A stretch of 19,453 nucleotides of DNA from JBPBQZ01 sp050955105. GTDB lineage: Bacteria > Pseudomonadota > Gammaproteobacteria > Burkholderiales > Burkholderiaceae. A model generated the notes under the pieces. That model saw only the letters and a program-made list of their open reading frames with translations. It made no database searches and was not told the origin of the DNA. A program made the translations under genes and the position numbers. The stretch is from assembly GCA_050955105.1 (NCBI GenBank), contig JBPBQZ010000044.1:1-19453 (forward strand). The letters run 5' to 3'. This document shows positions 1 through 6,633 of this stretch, one piece after another (position 1 is the first letter of the stretch; every line of letters begins with the position of its first letter).

Positions 1-339
1 CAGATGCAGGCCGGTCGGCCAGAGCGCGCCGATCCAGCCGATATGTTGGGAAAGGTGCGGTGAAGACAGCAGCGCCGCCGTATAGGCGCCCACCGCGTAG
101 AAGGCGATGTAGCCGAGATCGAGCAGGCCCGCAAAGCCGACGACGATATTTAGGCCCAGTGCCAACATCACATACAGCAGTGCGAAGTCGAGCACGCGCA
201 CCCAATAATCGCCGCCCGCCGTCGACAACAATGCCGGCGCCATCAGCAGTAGCATGGCGAGCCCGAGCGCCTGCCAGTGCGGGCGGGCGCGTGCCGGCAA
301 TCGGCGGGCGGCTCTCGGTTCTGTTTCAAAGGTATTCAT
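1..339 (-). CDS. livM: Branched-chain amino acid ABC transporter permease LivM, N-terminal part (cut by window edge)
   Basis: LivM and LivH together form the inner-membrane channel of the branched-chain amino acid ABC importer, fed by a periplasmic binding protein and driven by LivG/LivF. Only the first 113 codons are in the window; the frame is open to base 1. The protein starts MNTFETEPRAARR, a short basic cytoplasmic tail, followed by hydrophobic segments at about residues 25-42 and 49-66. It then has the family-typical LGLNIVVGFAGLLDLGYIAF stretch, in which LivM proteins carry a conserved glycine-rich first core helix. The ATG at 339-337 lies 11 bp after the livH stop, so the two are surely co-transcribed. 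The ribosome binding site is weak (only GAGAAA at the livH stop), so translational coupling to livH is likely. The family assignment is firm; substrate specificity is inferred from family and partner. Confidence 0.93.
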   Translation of the reverse strand, partial: MNTFETEPRAARRLPARARPHWQALGLAMLLLMAPALLSTAGGDYWVRVLDFALLYVMLALGLNIVVGFAGLLDLGYIAFYAVGAYTAALLSSPHLSQHIGWIGALWPTGLHL

Positions 340-350
340 AAGCAGTTTTC

Positions 351-1301
351 TCAAGCGCGATCGGCAACGCGTTCGCCGAGTAATCCGGACGGCCGCAGCA
401 CCAACACGGCGATCAGTACGATGAAGGCAAAGACATCTTGATAGTTGCTGCCGAACACGCCATGCGTGAGGCTGGAAACATAGCCGCCGCCCAATTGCTC
501 GATCAGCCCCAGCACCAGGCCACCGACCATCGCACCGCCCAGGTTGCCGATGCCGCCAAGCACCGCCGCGGTAAACGCCTTGATGCCAGGCGTAAAACCC
601 ATATAGAAATGCGCGTTCCCGTATTCGGAGGCGATCATCACACCGGCCAGCGCAGCCAGCGCCGAGCCGATAACGAAGGTAGCGGCGATCACGCGATTGG
701 GATTCACGCCCATCAGCGACGCCACCGCGCGATTTTCAGCGGTAGCGCGCATTGCCCGGCCAAGGCGCGTGCGATGCACGAGCAGCCATAGCCCGGTCAT
801 CGTCAGCAGCGCCACCAGCACGATGACGATCTCGGTCATCGAGATCACGGCGCCGGGCCGATCGCCGTGTTCGGCAATCAGATAGATGGGCTCGGTCGGC
901 AGCAATTGCGGAAACATCAGCGGATCGCGCCCCCAGATCAGCATCGCCATGGTCTGCAGCAAGATCGACAGACCGATGGCGGTGATCAGCGGCGCCAGGC
1001 GCGGCGCGTTGCGCAGCGGACGATAGGCCAGTCGTTCAATCAGGAAACCCAGTACCGCGCACACCACCGCCGCTACACCGAGCGCCGCCAGCAACACCGT
1101 CACCGGAGCCCATTGCGGACAATGTGCCAGCAACAGGTTCAGCGTCGTCAGTGCCACCATCGCGCCGATCATCAGGATATCGCCATGCGCGAAATTGATG
1201 ATGCCGAGGATGCCGTAGACCATCGTATAGCCGAGCGCGATGATCGCGTAGACGCTGCCCAACACCAGGCCATTGATGATTTGCTGGATAAAGATATCCA
1301 T
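351..1301 (-). CDS. livH: Branched-chain amino acid ABC transporter permease LivH
   Basis: LivH is the second inner-membrane permease of the leucine/isoleucine/valine (sometimes urea or amide) ABC importer. The 316-residue product matches the usual family length and is almost wholly hydrophobic, with about eight membrane segments. The N-terminus has the hallmark NGLVLGSVYAIIALGYTMVYG, and INFAHGD follows it. Near residue 190 is the cytoplasmic coupling loop (ENRAVASLMGVN), where the ATPase docks. The C-terminal third carries the typical AFTAAVLGGIGNLGGAMVGG motif and ends with VLRPSGLLGE. A good Shine-Dalgarno sequence, AGGAAGG (complement of 1304-1310), sits just before the ATG at 1301-1299. 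livM follows 11 bp after the stop. The ATPase genes livG/livF and the binding protein are not in the window, so the exact substrate is unknown. Confidence 0.96.
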   Translation of the reverse strand: MDIFIQQIINGLVLGSVYAIIALGYTMVYGILGIINFAHGDILMIGAMVALTTLNLLLAHCPQWAPVTVLLAALGVAAVVCAVLGFLIERLAYRPLRNAPRLAPLITAIGLSILLQTMAMLIWGRDPLMFPQLLPTEPIYLIAEHGDRPGAVISMTEIVIVLVALLTMTGLWLLVHRTRLGRAMRATAENRAVASLMGVNPNRVIAATFVIGSALAALAGVMIASEYGNAHFYMGFTPGIKAFTAAVLGGIGNLGGAMVGGLVLGLIEQLGGGYVSSLTHGVFGSNYQDVFAFIVLIAVLVLRPSGLLGERVADRA

Positions 1302-1574
1302 TACCTTCCTTTTGAGACGCGCTTCACCGGTACCATATATTACGTAGTGCTATGCATATGGCTCGAATCACAGCGTGAGCATCAACCATGCAGGCGACGC
1401 GTCTTCGTTGGTTATGGATTGGCGATTGTGGATTGCCGAAGTCGCCGAGCCATAACTGCCGTTACCTATGCGCGGCAGCCACCGATCCAGCCCGGCACTC
1501 CTTCAACCAAAAAAGCTAAACCGCGGAGAGATCACGCCAATAAGAGCGCAATGGTGTTGTTCCGAGAGTGGCGG

Positions 1575-1602
1575 ATTGTATCGCCAAACAAATGGTTAGC
1601 AA
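1575..1602 (-). promoter_or_regulatory. Candidate sigma-70 promoter for livHM
   Basis: Read on the minus strand, a -35-like TTGCTA (complement of 1597-1602; 4 of 6 match the consensus) is followed after 16 bp by a -10-like TACAAT (complement of 1575-1580; 5 of 6). Transcription would begin near 1568, leaving a leader of about 265 nt before the livH start. A short GGTT-N4-AACC inverted repeat (1594-1605) overlaps the -35 box and could be a regulator contact, but it is too short to weigh much. Confidence 0.35.
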
Positions 1603-1702
1603 ACCTTATTGAATAGGTAAAACACCACGTATTCGCGGCTTGGTTTTTACTTAGATTGGTTGGCTTGTTATTTCTGACGACCTGCTGCCCAGCATATGAA
1701 TA

Positions 1703-1734
1703 CGCCGTCGCGGCCTGTCAACGCCGCGACGGCG
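1703..1734 (-). terminator. Perfect 12-bp hairpin after ispH, probable terminator
   Basis: Bases 1703-1714 and 1723-1734 are perfectly complementary over 12 bp, mostly G/C, with an 8-nt loop. The hairpin begins 15 bp after the ispH stop codon. On the minus strand the following sequence is TATTCATATG, A/T-rich but without a real T-run. It could therefore be an inefficient intrinsic terminator or a 3'-end stabilising hairpin. Confidence 0.55.
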
Positions 1735-1749
1735 CACCGATCACGCAGC

Positions 1750-2757
1750 TCAGAGCGCGGGGGCAAGGCCTTTCGGCAGCGGAAAAGCGACGCTTTCGAC
1801 GATCCCTTCGAGTGCGCTCACGCGCCGAATGCCCAACTCATGCAGTCGTGCAATGACCGCCTGAGCCAGTGCCTCGGGCGCCGAGGCACCGGCAGTGAGG
1901 CCCACGCGTCGCTTCCCTTCCAGCCATTGCGGGTCGATCTGCGTGGGCGAGTCGACCATATAAGCCGGCACACCAAGTTTTTCGGCGAGTTCGCGGAGGC
2001 GGCTGGAATTTGAGCTATTCGGGCTGCCGACCACGATCACGATATCGCAGCGCGGCGCCATGAATTTCACCGCATCCTGGCGATTTTGCGTGGCGTAGCA
2101 GATGTCCTGTTTTTTAGGTTCACGGATTGCCGGAAAACGGCGCTTCAACGCGCTGATGACCTCCGCCGCATCGTCGACCGAAAGCGTGGTCTGCGTCACC
2201 AGCGCCAAGCGCTCGGGATTGCGCACCGTCAGGCGCTCGACGTCGCCGACGTTTTCGACCAGATGCATGCCTTCGGGGCTCTGGCCCATAGTGCCCTCCA
2301 CCTCCGGATGTCCACGATGGCCGATCATCACAATGTCGAGGCCGTCGGCACGCATGCGTCCCACTTCCGAATGCACCTTCGTCACCAGTGGACAAGTGGC
2401 GTCGAAAATCGACAGGCCACGTACGGACGCCGCGTCTCGCACCGCCTTGGATACGCCATGCGCGCTGAAGACCAGCGTGCTGCCGGCCGGCACTTCTTCG
2501 AGTGTTTCGACGAAGATCGCGCCTTTTTTGCGCAAGTCTGCCACCACGTAGGCGTTGTGAACGATTTCATGGCGCACGTAGATTGGTGCGCCAAAGCGCT
2601 GGATGGCCAGCTCGACGATGGCGATGGCGCGATCCACGCCAGCACAAAAACCGCGCGGCTGAGCCAGCACGATTTCGCGCTCGTCAATACTGCCGTCGCC
2701 GCCACTATCGCCGCGATGACCGCCCGGGTCCGCGAGTTCCCTCGAATGCTCGCTCAT
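1750..2757 (-). CDS. ispH: 4-hydroxy-3-methylbut-2-enyl diphosphate reductase (IspH/LytB)
   Basis: IspH catalyses the last step of the MEP isoprenoid pathway, reducing HMBPP to IPP and DMAPP with a [4Fe-4S] cluster in the cytoplasm. The three cluster cysteines are present at residues 38 (QPRGFCAGV), 122 (DATCPLV) and 220 (DICYATQNRQ). HEIVHN (63-68), SAHGVS (98-103), HRGHPEVEGTMGQ with the catalytic Glu at about 152, and VGSPNSSNS complete the active site. The 335-residue product is slightly longer than usual because of a Gly/Asp-rich N-terminal tail of about 25 residues. The ATG at 2757-2755 has a modest GAGG site upstream; no nearer in-frame ATG precedes the conserved core. It lies 10 bp after slpA, the usual slpA-ispH pair of proteobacteria, and is probably transcribed from the slpA promoter. 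Confidence 0.97.
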   Translation of the reverse strand: MSEHSRELADPGGHRGDSGGDGSIDEREIVLAQPRGFCAGVDRAIAIVELAIQRFGAPIYVRHEIVHNAYVVADLRKKGAIFVETLEEVPAGSTLVFSAHGVSKAVRDAASVRGLSIFDATCPLVTKVHSEVGRMRADGLDIVMIGHRGHPEVEGTMGQSPEGMHLVENVGDVERLTVRNPERLALVTQTTLSVDDAAEVISALKRRFPAIREPKKQDICYATQNRQDAVKFMAPRCDIVIVVGSPNSSNSSRLRELAEKLGVPAYMVDSPTQIDPQWLEGKRRVGLTAGASAPEALAQAVIARLHELGIRRVSALEGIVESVAFPLPKGLAPAL

Positions 2758-2767
2758 ACGCGCCTCG

Positions 2768-3223
2768 CTAGAGGATGCCGATTATCCGCACTTCGAAGGT
2801 CACGTTCTGACCCGCCAGCGGATGGTTGAAATCGAATACTGCGGAGGTGTCGCCTACTTCCTTCAACACGCCGGCATAACGGCCACCGCCGGGCGCATTG
2901 AATTCCACGATATCGCCCGGCACCAGGGTTTCGTCCGGCGAACTGTGTTCGCGCAGCGTTGCCAGCGACACGCGCTGCAGCAACTCGGGGTTGCGCGGTC
3001 CGAAGGCTTGCTCGGGCGTTAGCCGAAAGACAGAGTGGTCGCCCGCTTGCATGCCGATGAGAATGTCTTCCAGCGGTTCCGCCAATTGTCCGGCGCCGAG
3101 CAACAGGGTCGCCGGCTTGTCGCCGAAGGTGCTGACAACGTCGGCGCCATCGGCGATGGCGAGACGGTAGTGAAGAGTCAAATGCGACCCGGAAGACACG
3201 CGGGCATTGTCGTTGAGCGTCAT
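2768..3223 (-). CDS. slpA: FKBP-type peptidyl-prolyl cis-trans isomerase, SlpA/FkpB family
   Basis: This is a small cytoplasmic prolyl isomerase and chaperone of the SlpA/SlyD class. The 151-residue protein has no signal peptide. Residues 10-72 form the first FKBP half (SGSHLTLHYRLAIADG, then LLLGAGQLAEPLEDILIGMQ). The segment from about 73 to 128 (PEQAFGPRNPELLQRV onward) is the insert-in-flap chaperone domain, and the chain ends with DFNHPLAGQNVTFEV and a final beta strand, typical of SlpA. The acidic or His-rich metal-binding tail of SlyD is absent, which favours SlpA/FkpB. The start ATG (3223-3221) has no clear Shine-Dalgarno sequence. It is the first gene of a pair with ispH and is divergent from radC; the slpA-ispH linkage is widely conserved although the functional tie is unclear. 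Confidence 0.93.
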   Translation of the reverse strand: MTLNDNARVSSGSHLTLHYRLAIADGADVVSTFGDKPATLLLGAGQLAEPLEDILIGMQAGDHSVFRLTPEQAFGPRNPELLQRVSLATLREHSSPDETLVPGDIVEFNAPGGGRYAGVLKEVGDTSAVFDFNHPLAGQNVTFEVRIIGIL

Positions 3224-3323
3224 GGAGAGTCAGGGCCGGCGTAGCGGCGCGGCGTTGAAAGAGGCAGAAGTACGGCCTCGTATTGTAATGCGGGCGGCTT
3301 TGCACCGTCGCCCCGGAGGAAAT
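3224..3323. promoter_or_regulatory. Divergent slpA/radC promoter region
   Basis: These 100 bp separate the slpA and radC starts and must hold both promoters. On the minus strand the clearest element is a -10-like TACAAT (complement of 3282-3287), about 58 bp before slpA, with no good -35. On the plus strand a TTGAAA (3255-3260) could be a -35 and the A/T-rich TATTGTAATG (3281-3290) the -10 zone, but the spacing (20 bp) is off. Both assignments are weak. The two -10 candidates overlap, so the two directions would compete. Confidence 0.35.
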
Positions 3324-4136
3324 ATGCAAATAGACGAAACTCATCCGGGGCTGGCCGGCGATACCTCGGCGACCGGGCTCTCGGTAGCGCCGCCTGCGCT
3401 TTCACCCTCGTCGGCGCCCTTGCCGACACCTTCGCTTATACCACCGCCCGGGTCGGCCGCTGGCATCCTGCAATGGCCGGCGGCCGAGCGCCCGCGCGAG
3501 CGCATGCTCGCGGCCGGCCCGCAGGCGCTGTCCGAAGCCGAGTTATTGGCGATCTTCCTGCGCACCGGCTCGCAGGGCCGCAGCGCCGTGGACGTCGGGC
3601 GCGATCTTTTGTCACGCTTCGGTTCCCTGCGCGCATTGCTGGCGGCCGACATCAACGAGCTATCCGCCACCCACGGCGTGGGCACCGCCAAAGCCGCGCA
3701 ACTGTGCGCCATCGGTGAAATTGCGCGCCGCGCGCTGCATGAAGACCTGAAAACCGGCGCCTTGCTCGCCTCGCCGTCGGCGGTGCGCGATTATCTGCGG
3801 CTGATGATCGGCGCGCGCCCGCAAGAAGTATTCGTTACGCTGTTTCTCGACGCGCACTACCGGCTGCTGGCTGCCGAAGAGTCGTCGCGCGGCACGCAGA
3901 CGCGCACCAGCGTGTATCCGCGCGAGATCGTACGGCGCGCGCTGGCGCTCAACGCGGCCTCGCTGATCGTCGGGCACAACCATCCGTCCGGCCTTTCGCA
4001 ACCGAGCGAAGCAGACAAACTGCTGACGCGGCGATTGCACGCTTCACTCGAACTGTTCGAAATCCAGCTGCTCGACCATTTCGTGGTGGCGTCGAATACA
4101 CTATTCTCGTTTGCCGAACACGGCTGGCTGCATTGA
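3324..4136 (+). CDS. radC: RadC family protein (JAB/MPN domain)
   Basis: RadC proteins combine a helix-hairpin-helix segment with a JAMM metalloprotease-like domain. The cellular role is unsettled; the old link to DNA repair in E. coli was withdrawn. The JAMM signature is intact at residues 218-231 (HNHPSGLSQPSEAD), with two His and an Asp as metal ligands, and the helix-hairpin-helix part reads LSATHGVGTAKAAQL near residue 112. I chose the ATG at 3324 because GGAGGA (3315-3320) precedes it. An upstream TTG at 3207 in the same frame would overlap slpA and lacks a site. The product is 270 residues, longer than typical because of a Pro/Ser/Ala-rich N-terminal stretch of about 45 residues that looks disordered. 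rpmB-rpmG downstream is a common neighbour of radC in proteobacteria. Confidence 0.94.
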   Translation: MQIDETHPGLAGDTSATGLSVAPPALSPSSAPLPTPSLIPPPGSAAGILQWPAAERPRERMLAAGPQALSEAELLAIFLRTGSQGRSAVDVGRDLLSRFGSLRALLAADINELSATHGVGTAKAAQLCAIGEIARRALHEDLKTGALLASPSAVRDYLRLMIGARPQEVFVTLFLDAHYRLLAAEESSRGTQTRTSVYPREIVRRALALNAASLIVGHNHPSGLSQPSEADKLLTRRLHASLELFEIQLLDHFVVASNTLFSFAEHGWLH

Positions 4137-4452
4137 GGGGCCGCCGGAACCCAGCCAAGCAACTGAAATGACGAGCGTTTCGCGGCTGCGCCTTGCGCGT
4201 TGCCACCGGCATCGAAGGAAGCATTTGATTCGCTTGGCCTTTTCCTGCTAGAATCCGCGTTTTCCTTCTTTCGGCTGCTTTCGGCCGGGCGATCGGCAGC
4301 ATTCAGACGTCGGCGCGGCATATTCTGCGCGTCGCCCGCTGCGCGGCACACGCGCGGCGGCAAAGCAAAGCTCGCATGAGCCGCTGACCGCCCCGCCCCC
4401 GAAATCAAGCCTATCCACACACAGCTAGAGCAAGCGCATTTAGGAAGGCCTT
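4137..4452 (+). other. 316-bp gap between radC and rpmB, including the rpmB leader
   Basis: The gap carries the rpmB promoter (listed separately) and then about 190 nt of leader. Just after the predicted start of transcription, CTTTCGGC occurs twice in direct repeat (4268-4275 and 4278-4285). The leader's second half is purine-poor and rich in CCGCCCC. No T-run terminator for radC is visible, and I see no small gene or known riboswitch. Confidence 0.5.
4225..4254 (+). promoter_or_regulatory. Sigma-70 promoter for rpmB-rpmG
   Basis: TTGATT (4225-4230; 4 of 6 to the -35 consensus) and TAGAAT (4249-4254; 5 of 6 to the -10 consensus) are separated by 18 bp. Transcription would start at about 4261. 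This is the best-formed plus-strand promoter in the left half of the window and suits a highly expressed ribosomal protein pair. Confidence 0.65.
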
Positions 4453-4686
4453 ATGGCACGCAAATGTATCGTGACGGGGAAAGGGCCGATGGTCGGCAAT
4501 AACGTTTCCCACGCCAACAACAAGACCAAACGCCGTTTCCTGCCGAATCTGCAGAATCGCCGCATCTGGGTCGAAAGCGAAAACCGCTGGGTTCGCCTGC
4601 GCATCTCGAATGCCGGCCTGCGCCTGATCGACAAGAATGGCATCGATACCGTGCTCGCCGATCTGCGCGCGCGCGGTCAAGTTTAA
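4453..4686 (+). CDS. rpmB: 50S ribosomal protein L28
   Basis: L28 is a small basic protein of the large ribosomal subunit. The 77-residue product has the family landmarks: CIVTGKGPMVGNNVSHA at the N-terminus, TKRRFLPNLQNRRIWV in the middle, and IDKNGIDTVLADLRARG at the end. This is close to full agreement with bacterial L28. It has one cysteine only, so it is the zinc-independent form. An AGGAAGG site (4442-4448) precedes the ATG. rpmG begins 11 bp after the stop, the universal rpmB-rpmG operon arrangement. Confidence 0.99.
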   Translation: MARKCIVTGKGPMVGNNVSHANNKTKRRFLPNLQNRRIWVESENRWVRLRISNAGLRLIDKNGIDTVLADLRARGQV

Positions 4687-4697
4687 GGAGAAGCACC

Positions 4698-4865
4698 ATG
4701 GCCAAGGGCGGACGCGACAAGATCAAGCTTGAGTCGACGGCTGGTACGGGTCACTTCTACACGACGACGAAAAACAAGCGTACGAAGCCGGAAAAGATCG
4801 AAATCATGAAGTTCGATCCGGTGGTTCGCAAGCACGTCTCGTATAAAGAAACCAAAATCAAATAA
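4698..4865 (+). CDS. rpmG: 50S ribosomal protein L33
   Basis: L33 is a 55-residue protein of the large ribosomal subunit near the E site. The translation starts MAKGGRDKIKLESTAGTGHF and continues with YTTTKNKRTKPEKIE, KFDPVVRKHV and a lysine-rich end, all standard for L33. There is no cysteine at all, so this is the zinc-free form rather than the CxxC form. The ribosome binding site AAGGAG (4685-4690) overlaps the rpmB stop codon and lies 7 bp before the ATG, so the two genes are transcribed and probably translated together. A strong terminator follows. Confidence 0.98.
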   Translation: MAKGGRDKIKLESTAGTGHFYTTTKNKRTKPEKIEIMKFDPVVRKHVSYKETKIK

Positions 4866-4911
4866 GCCAGCTGACGCTGGCCTCAGCACAAACCCCGCAA
4901 TGCGGGGTTTT
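4866..4911 (+). terminator. Rho-independent terminator after rpmG
   Basis: Two hairpins follow the rpmG stop codon. The first is small (GCCAGC/GCTGGC, 4866-4871 and 4876-4881). The second is a classic terminator: AAACCCCGC (4890-4898) pairs with GCGGGGTTT (4902-4910) over 9 bp with a 3-nt AAT loop, and the plus strand continues TTTTGTCGTTTGT. It should end most rpmB-rpmG transcripts before nadB. Because it is symmetrical and flanked by A's on the left, it might also work for minus-strand transcription. Confidence 0.92.
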
Positions 4912-4946
4912 GTCGTTTGTGGCAACGCATGCGCGGGAGTCCTACG

Positions 4947-6551
4947 ATGAAATTCGATGTTGTCATAGTCGGCAGCGGACTCGCCGGCCTTACCGCCGCG
5001 CTGAATCTGGCCGATACACGTCGCGTATTGGTTATCGCAAAACAGACGCTGGCGGATGGCGCCAGCAATTGGGCGCAGGGTGGCATTGCCACGGTGCTGG
5101 ATTCCGCCGATAGCATCGCCAACCATGTGGCCGACACCTTGGGCGCTGGCGGCGGCGTCTGCGACGAAGCCGCCACGCGCTTCATCGTGCAGAACGGCCG
5201 GCAGGCGATCGATTGGTTGATCAGCGAAGGCGTGCCTTTTACGCGCGACAACGCCGCCGAGCTCGGTTTCCATCTCACGCGCGAAGGCGGCCACAGTCAT
5301 CGCCGCATCATCCATGCGGCGGATGCCACCGGCCACGCAGTCGTCGCCACCTTGACGCCGCGCGCGCGCGCGCATCCGAACATCACGCTGCTCGAAGATC
5401 ACATCGCCATCGATCTGATCACGTCCGAGCGCCTGGGCCTGCCAGGCCGTCGCTGCTATGGTCTGTATGCGCTCGACGTCAAAACCGGCCGCATCCTCAC
5501 CGTCGAAGCACCTCACACGGTGCTGGCGACCGGCGGCGCGGGCAAGGTCTATCTGTACACGACCAACCCCGACACGGCCACCGGCGATGGCATTGCGATG
5601 GCCTGGCGCGCGGGTTGCCGCGTCGCCAACATGGAGTTCATCCAGTTCCACCCCACCTGCCTTTATCACCCGTACGCGAAATCGTTCCTGATTTCCGAAG
5701 CAGTACGTGGCGAAGGCGGTTTGCTGAAGCTGCCGGACGGCACGCGCTTCATGCCCGATCATGACCCGCGCGCCGAACTGGCGCCGCGTGACATCGTGGC
5801 ACGCGCCATCGACTTCGAGATCAAGCGGCGCGGCATCGACTGCGTGATGCTCGATATCAGCCATCAACCCGCGGCCTTCCTGCACGAGCATTTCCCGACC
5901 ATCCTGTCGCGCTGCCTCGAGTTCGGCATCGACATCACGCGCGAGCCGATTCCGGTCGTGCCCGCCGCGCATTACACCTGTGGCGGCATCGTCACCGACA
6001 TCGCCGGCCGCACTGACCTGCCCGGCCTTTACGCTGCGGGCGAATCGGCCTATACCGGCTTGCACGGCGCCAACCGGCTGGCCAGCAACTCGCTATTGGA
6101 ATGCCTGGTGATCGGGCGCGCGGCGGCGGAATCGATATTGGCCGACACCACCGCGCCCGCGTTGCATGTGGCACTGCCGGCGTGGGACGAAAGTCGCGTC
6201 TCGGATGCCGACGAAGAAGTCGCCGTCGCGCATAACTGGGACGAGGTGCGACGCCTGATGTGGAATTACGTGGGCATCGTGCGCACCGACAAGCGGCTGG
6301 AGCGCGCGCGCCACCGACTGGCGCTGTTGCGCGAGGAAATCCACGAGTACTACGCGAACTTCCGCGTCAGCCGCGATCTGTTGGAATTGCGCAATCTGGT
6401 GCAGGTGGCCGAATTGATCGTTGAGAGCGCGCTGTCGCGCCACGAAAGCCGCGGCCTGCATTTCAGTCGCGACTGGCCGGACTTGCTGCCGAAAGCCTTG
6501 CCGACCGTTTTGATGCCGCAACGGCCGCGCATGGGCAATCCGCCGAACTGA
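4947..6551 (+). CDS. nadB: L-aspartate oxidase (NadB)
   Basis: NadB oxidises L-aspartate to iminoaspartate with FAD, the first step of de novo NAD synthesis; NadA uses the unstable product at once. The 534-residue protein has the FAD-binding GSGLAG at residues 9-14 and SNWAQGGIA near residue 40. It also has EFIQFHPTCLY, the HYTCGGIVTD segment and the FAD-contacting GLYAAGESAYTGLHGANRLASN-type stretch of the succinate dehydrogenase/fumarate reductase flavoprotein family, and a helical C-terminal domain. I chose the ATG at 4947 because GGGAG (4935-4939) lies 7 bp upstream and the GxGxxG motif then sits at its normal distance; an in-frame TTG at 4917 adds ten unlikely residues. nadB converges on nadC. 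It begins only 35 bp after the rpmG terminator, so its promoter is not obvious. Confidence 0.97.
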   Translation: MKFDVVIVGSGLAGLTAALNLADTRRVLVIAKQTLADGASNWAQGGIATVLDSADSIANHVADTLGAGGGVCDEAATRFIVQNGRQAIDWLISEGVPFTRDNAAELGFHLTREGGHSHRRIIHAADATGHAVVATLTPRARAHPNITLLEDHIAIDLITSERLGLPGRRCYGLYALDVKTGRILTVEAPHTVLATGGAGKVYLYTTNPDTATGDGIAMAWRAGCRVANMEFIQFHPTCLYHPYAKSFLISEAVRGEGGLLKLPDGTRFMPDHDPRAELAPRDIVARAIDFEIKRRGIDCVMLDISHQPAAFLHEHFPTILSRCLEFGIDITREPIPVVPAAHYTCGGIVTDIAGRTDLPGLYAAGESAYTGLHGANRLASNSLLECLVIGRAAAESILADTTAPALHVALPAWDESRVSDADEEVAVAHNWDEVRRLMWNYVGIVRTDKRLERARHRLALLREEIHEYYANFRVSRDLLELRNLVQVAELIVESALSRHESRGLHFSRDWPDLLPKALPTVLMPQRPRMGNPPN

Positions 6552-6610
6552 GCGCGGCGCCGGAGACACGGTATTTGCGGTCTACCCGCGCCATCCCGTC
6601 ATCCGGCCCG

Positions 6611-6633
6611 CCGTTAGCCGTTAGCCGTTAGCC
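6611..6633. repeat. Three tandem copies of CCGTTAG at the nadC stop
   Basis: CCGTTAG occurs three times head to tail (6611-6617, 6618-6624, 6625-6631) and is followed by CC. The rightmost copy contains the nadC stop codon. Because the unit is 7 bp and contains TAA on the minus strand, the three copies put a stop in all three minus-strand frames at the end of nadC. The rest of the 76-bp gap between the convergent nadB and nadC genes holds no clear terminator hairpin with a T-run. Confidence 0.85.

Larger units (their letters stand above)
1302..1749. other. 448-bp gap between ispH and livH
   Basis: This gap separates two minus-strand genes. It holds a perfect hairpin just after the ispH stop and one candidate promoter for livHM, both listed separately. 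The DNA from about 1500 to 1680 is clearly more A+T-rich than the genes on either side, as expected for a promoter region. The plus-strand open frames that cross it have no family likeness and run into the antisense of livH or ispH, so I do not call them genes. No RNA gene is recognisable. Confidence 0.6.

Noticed and set aside
867..1616. 249-codon plus-strand open frame over livH and the livH-ispH gap
   Set aside because: Most of it is antisense to livH and rich in Arg/Gln/His; the part in the gap is not protein-like on its own.
4683..6065. 460-codon minus-strand open frame across rpmG and nadB
   Set aside because: It crosses the rpmG terminator and is antisense to two certain genes, so it is a composition artefact.
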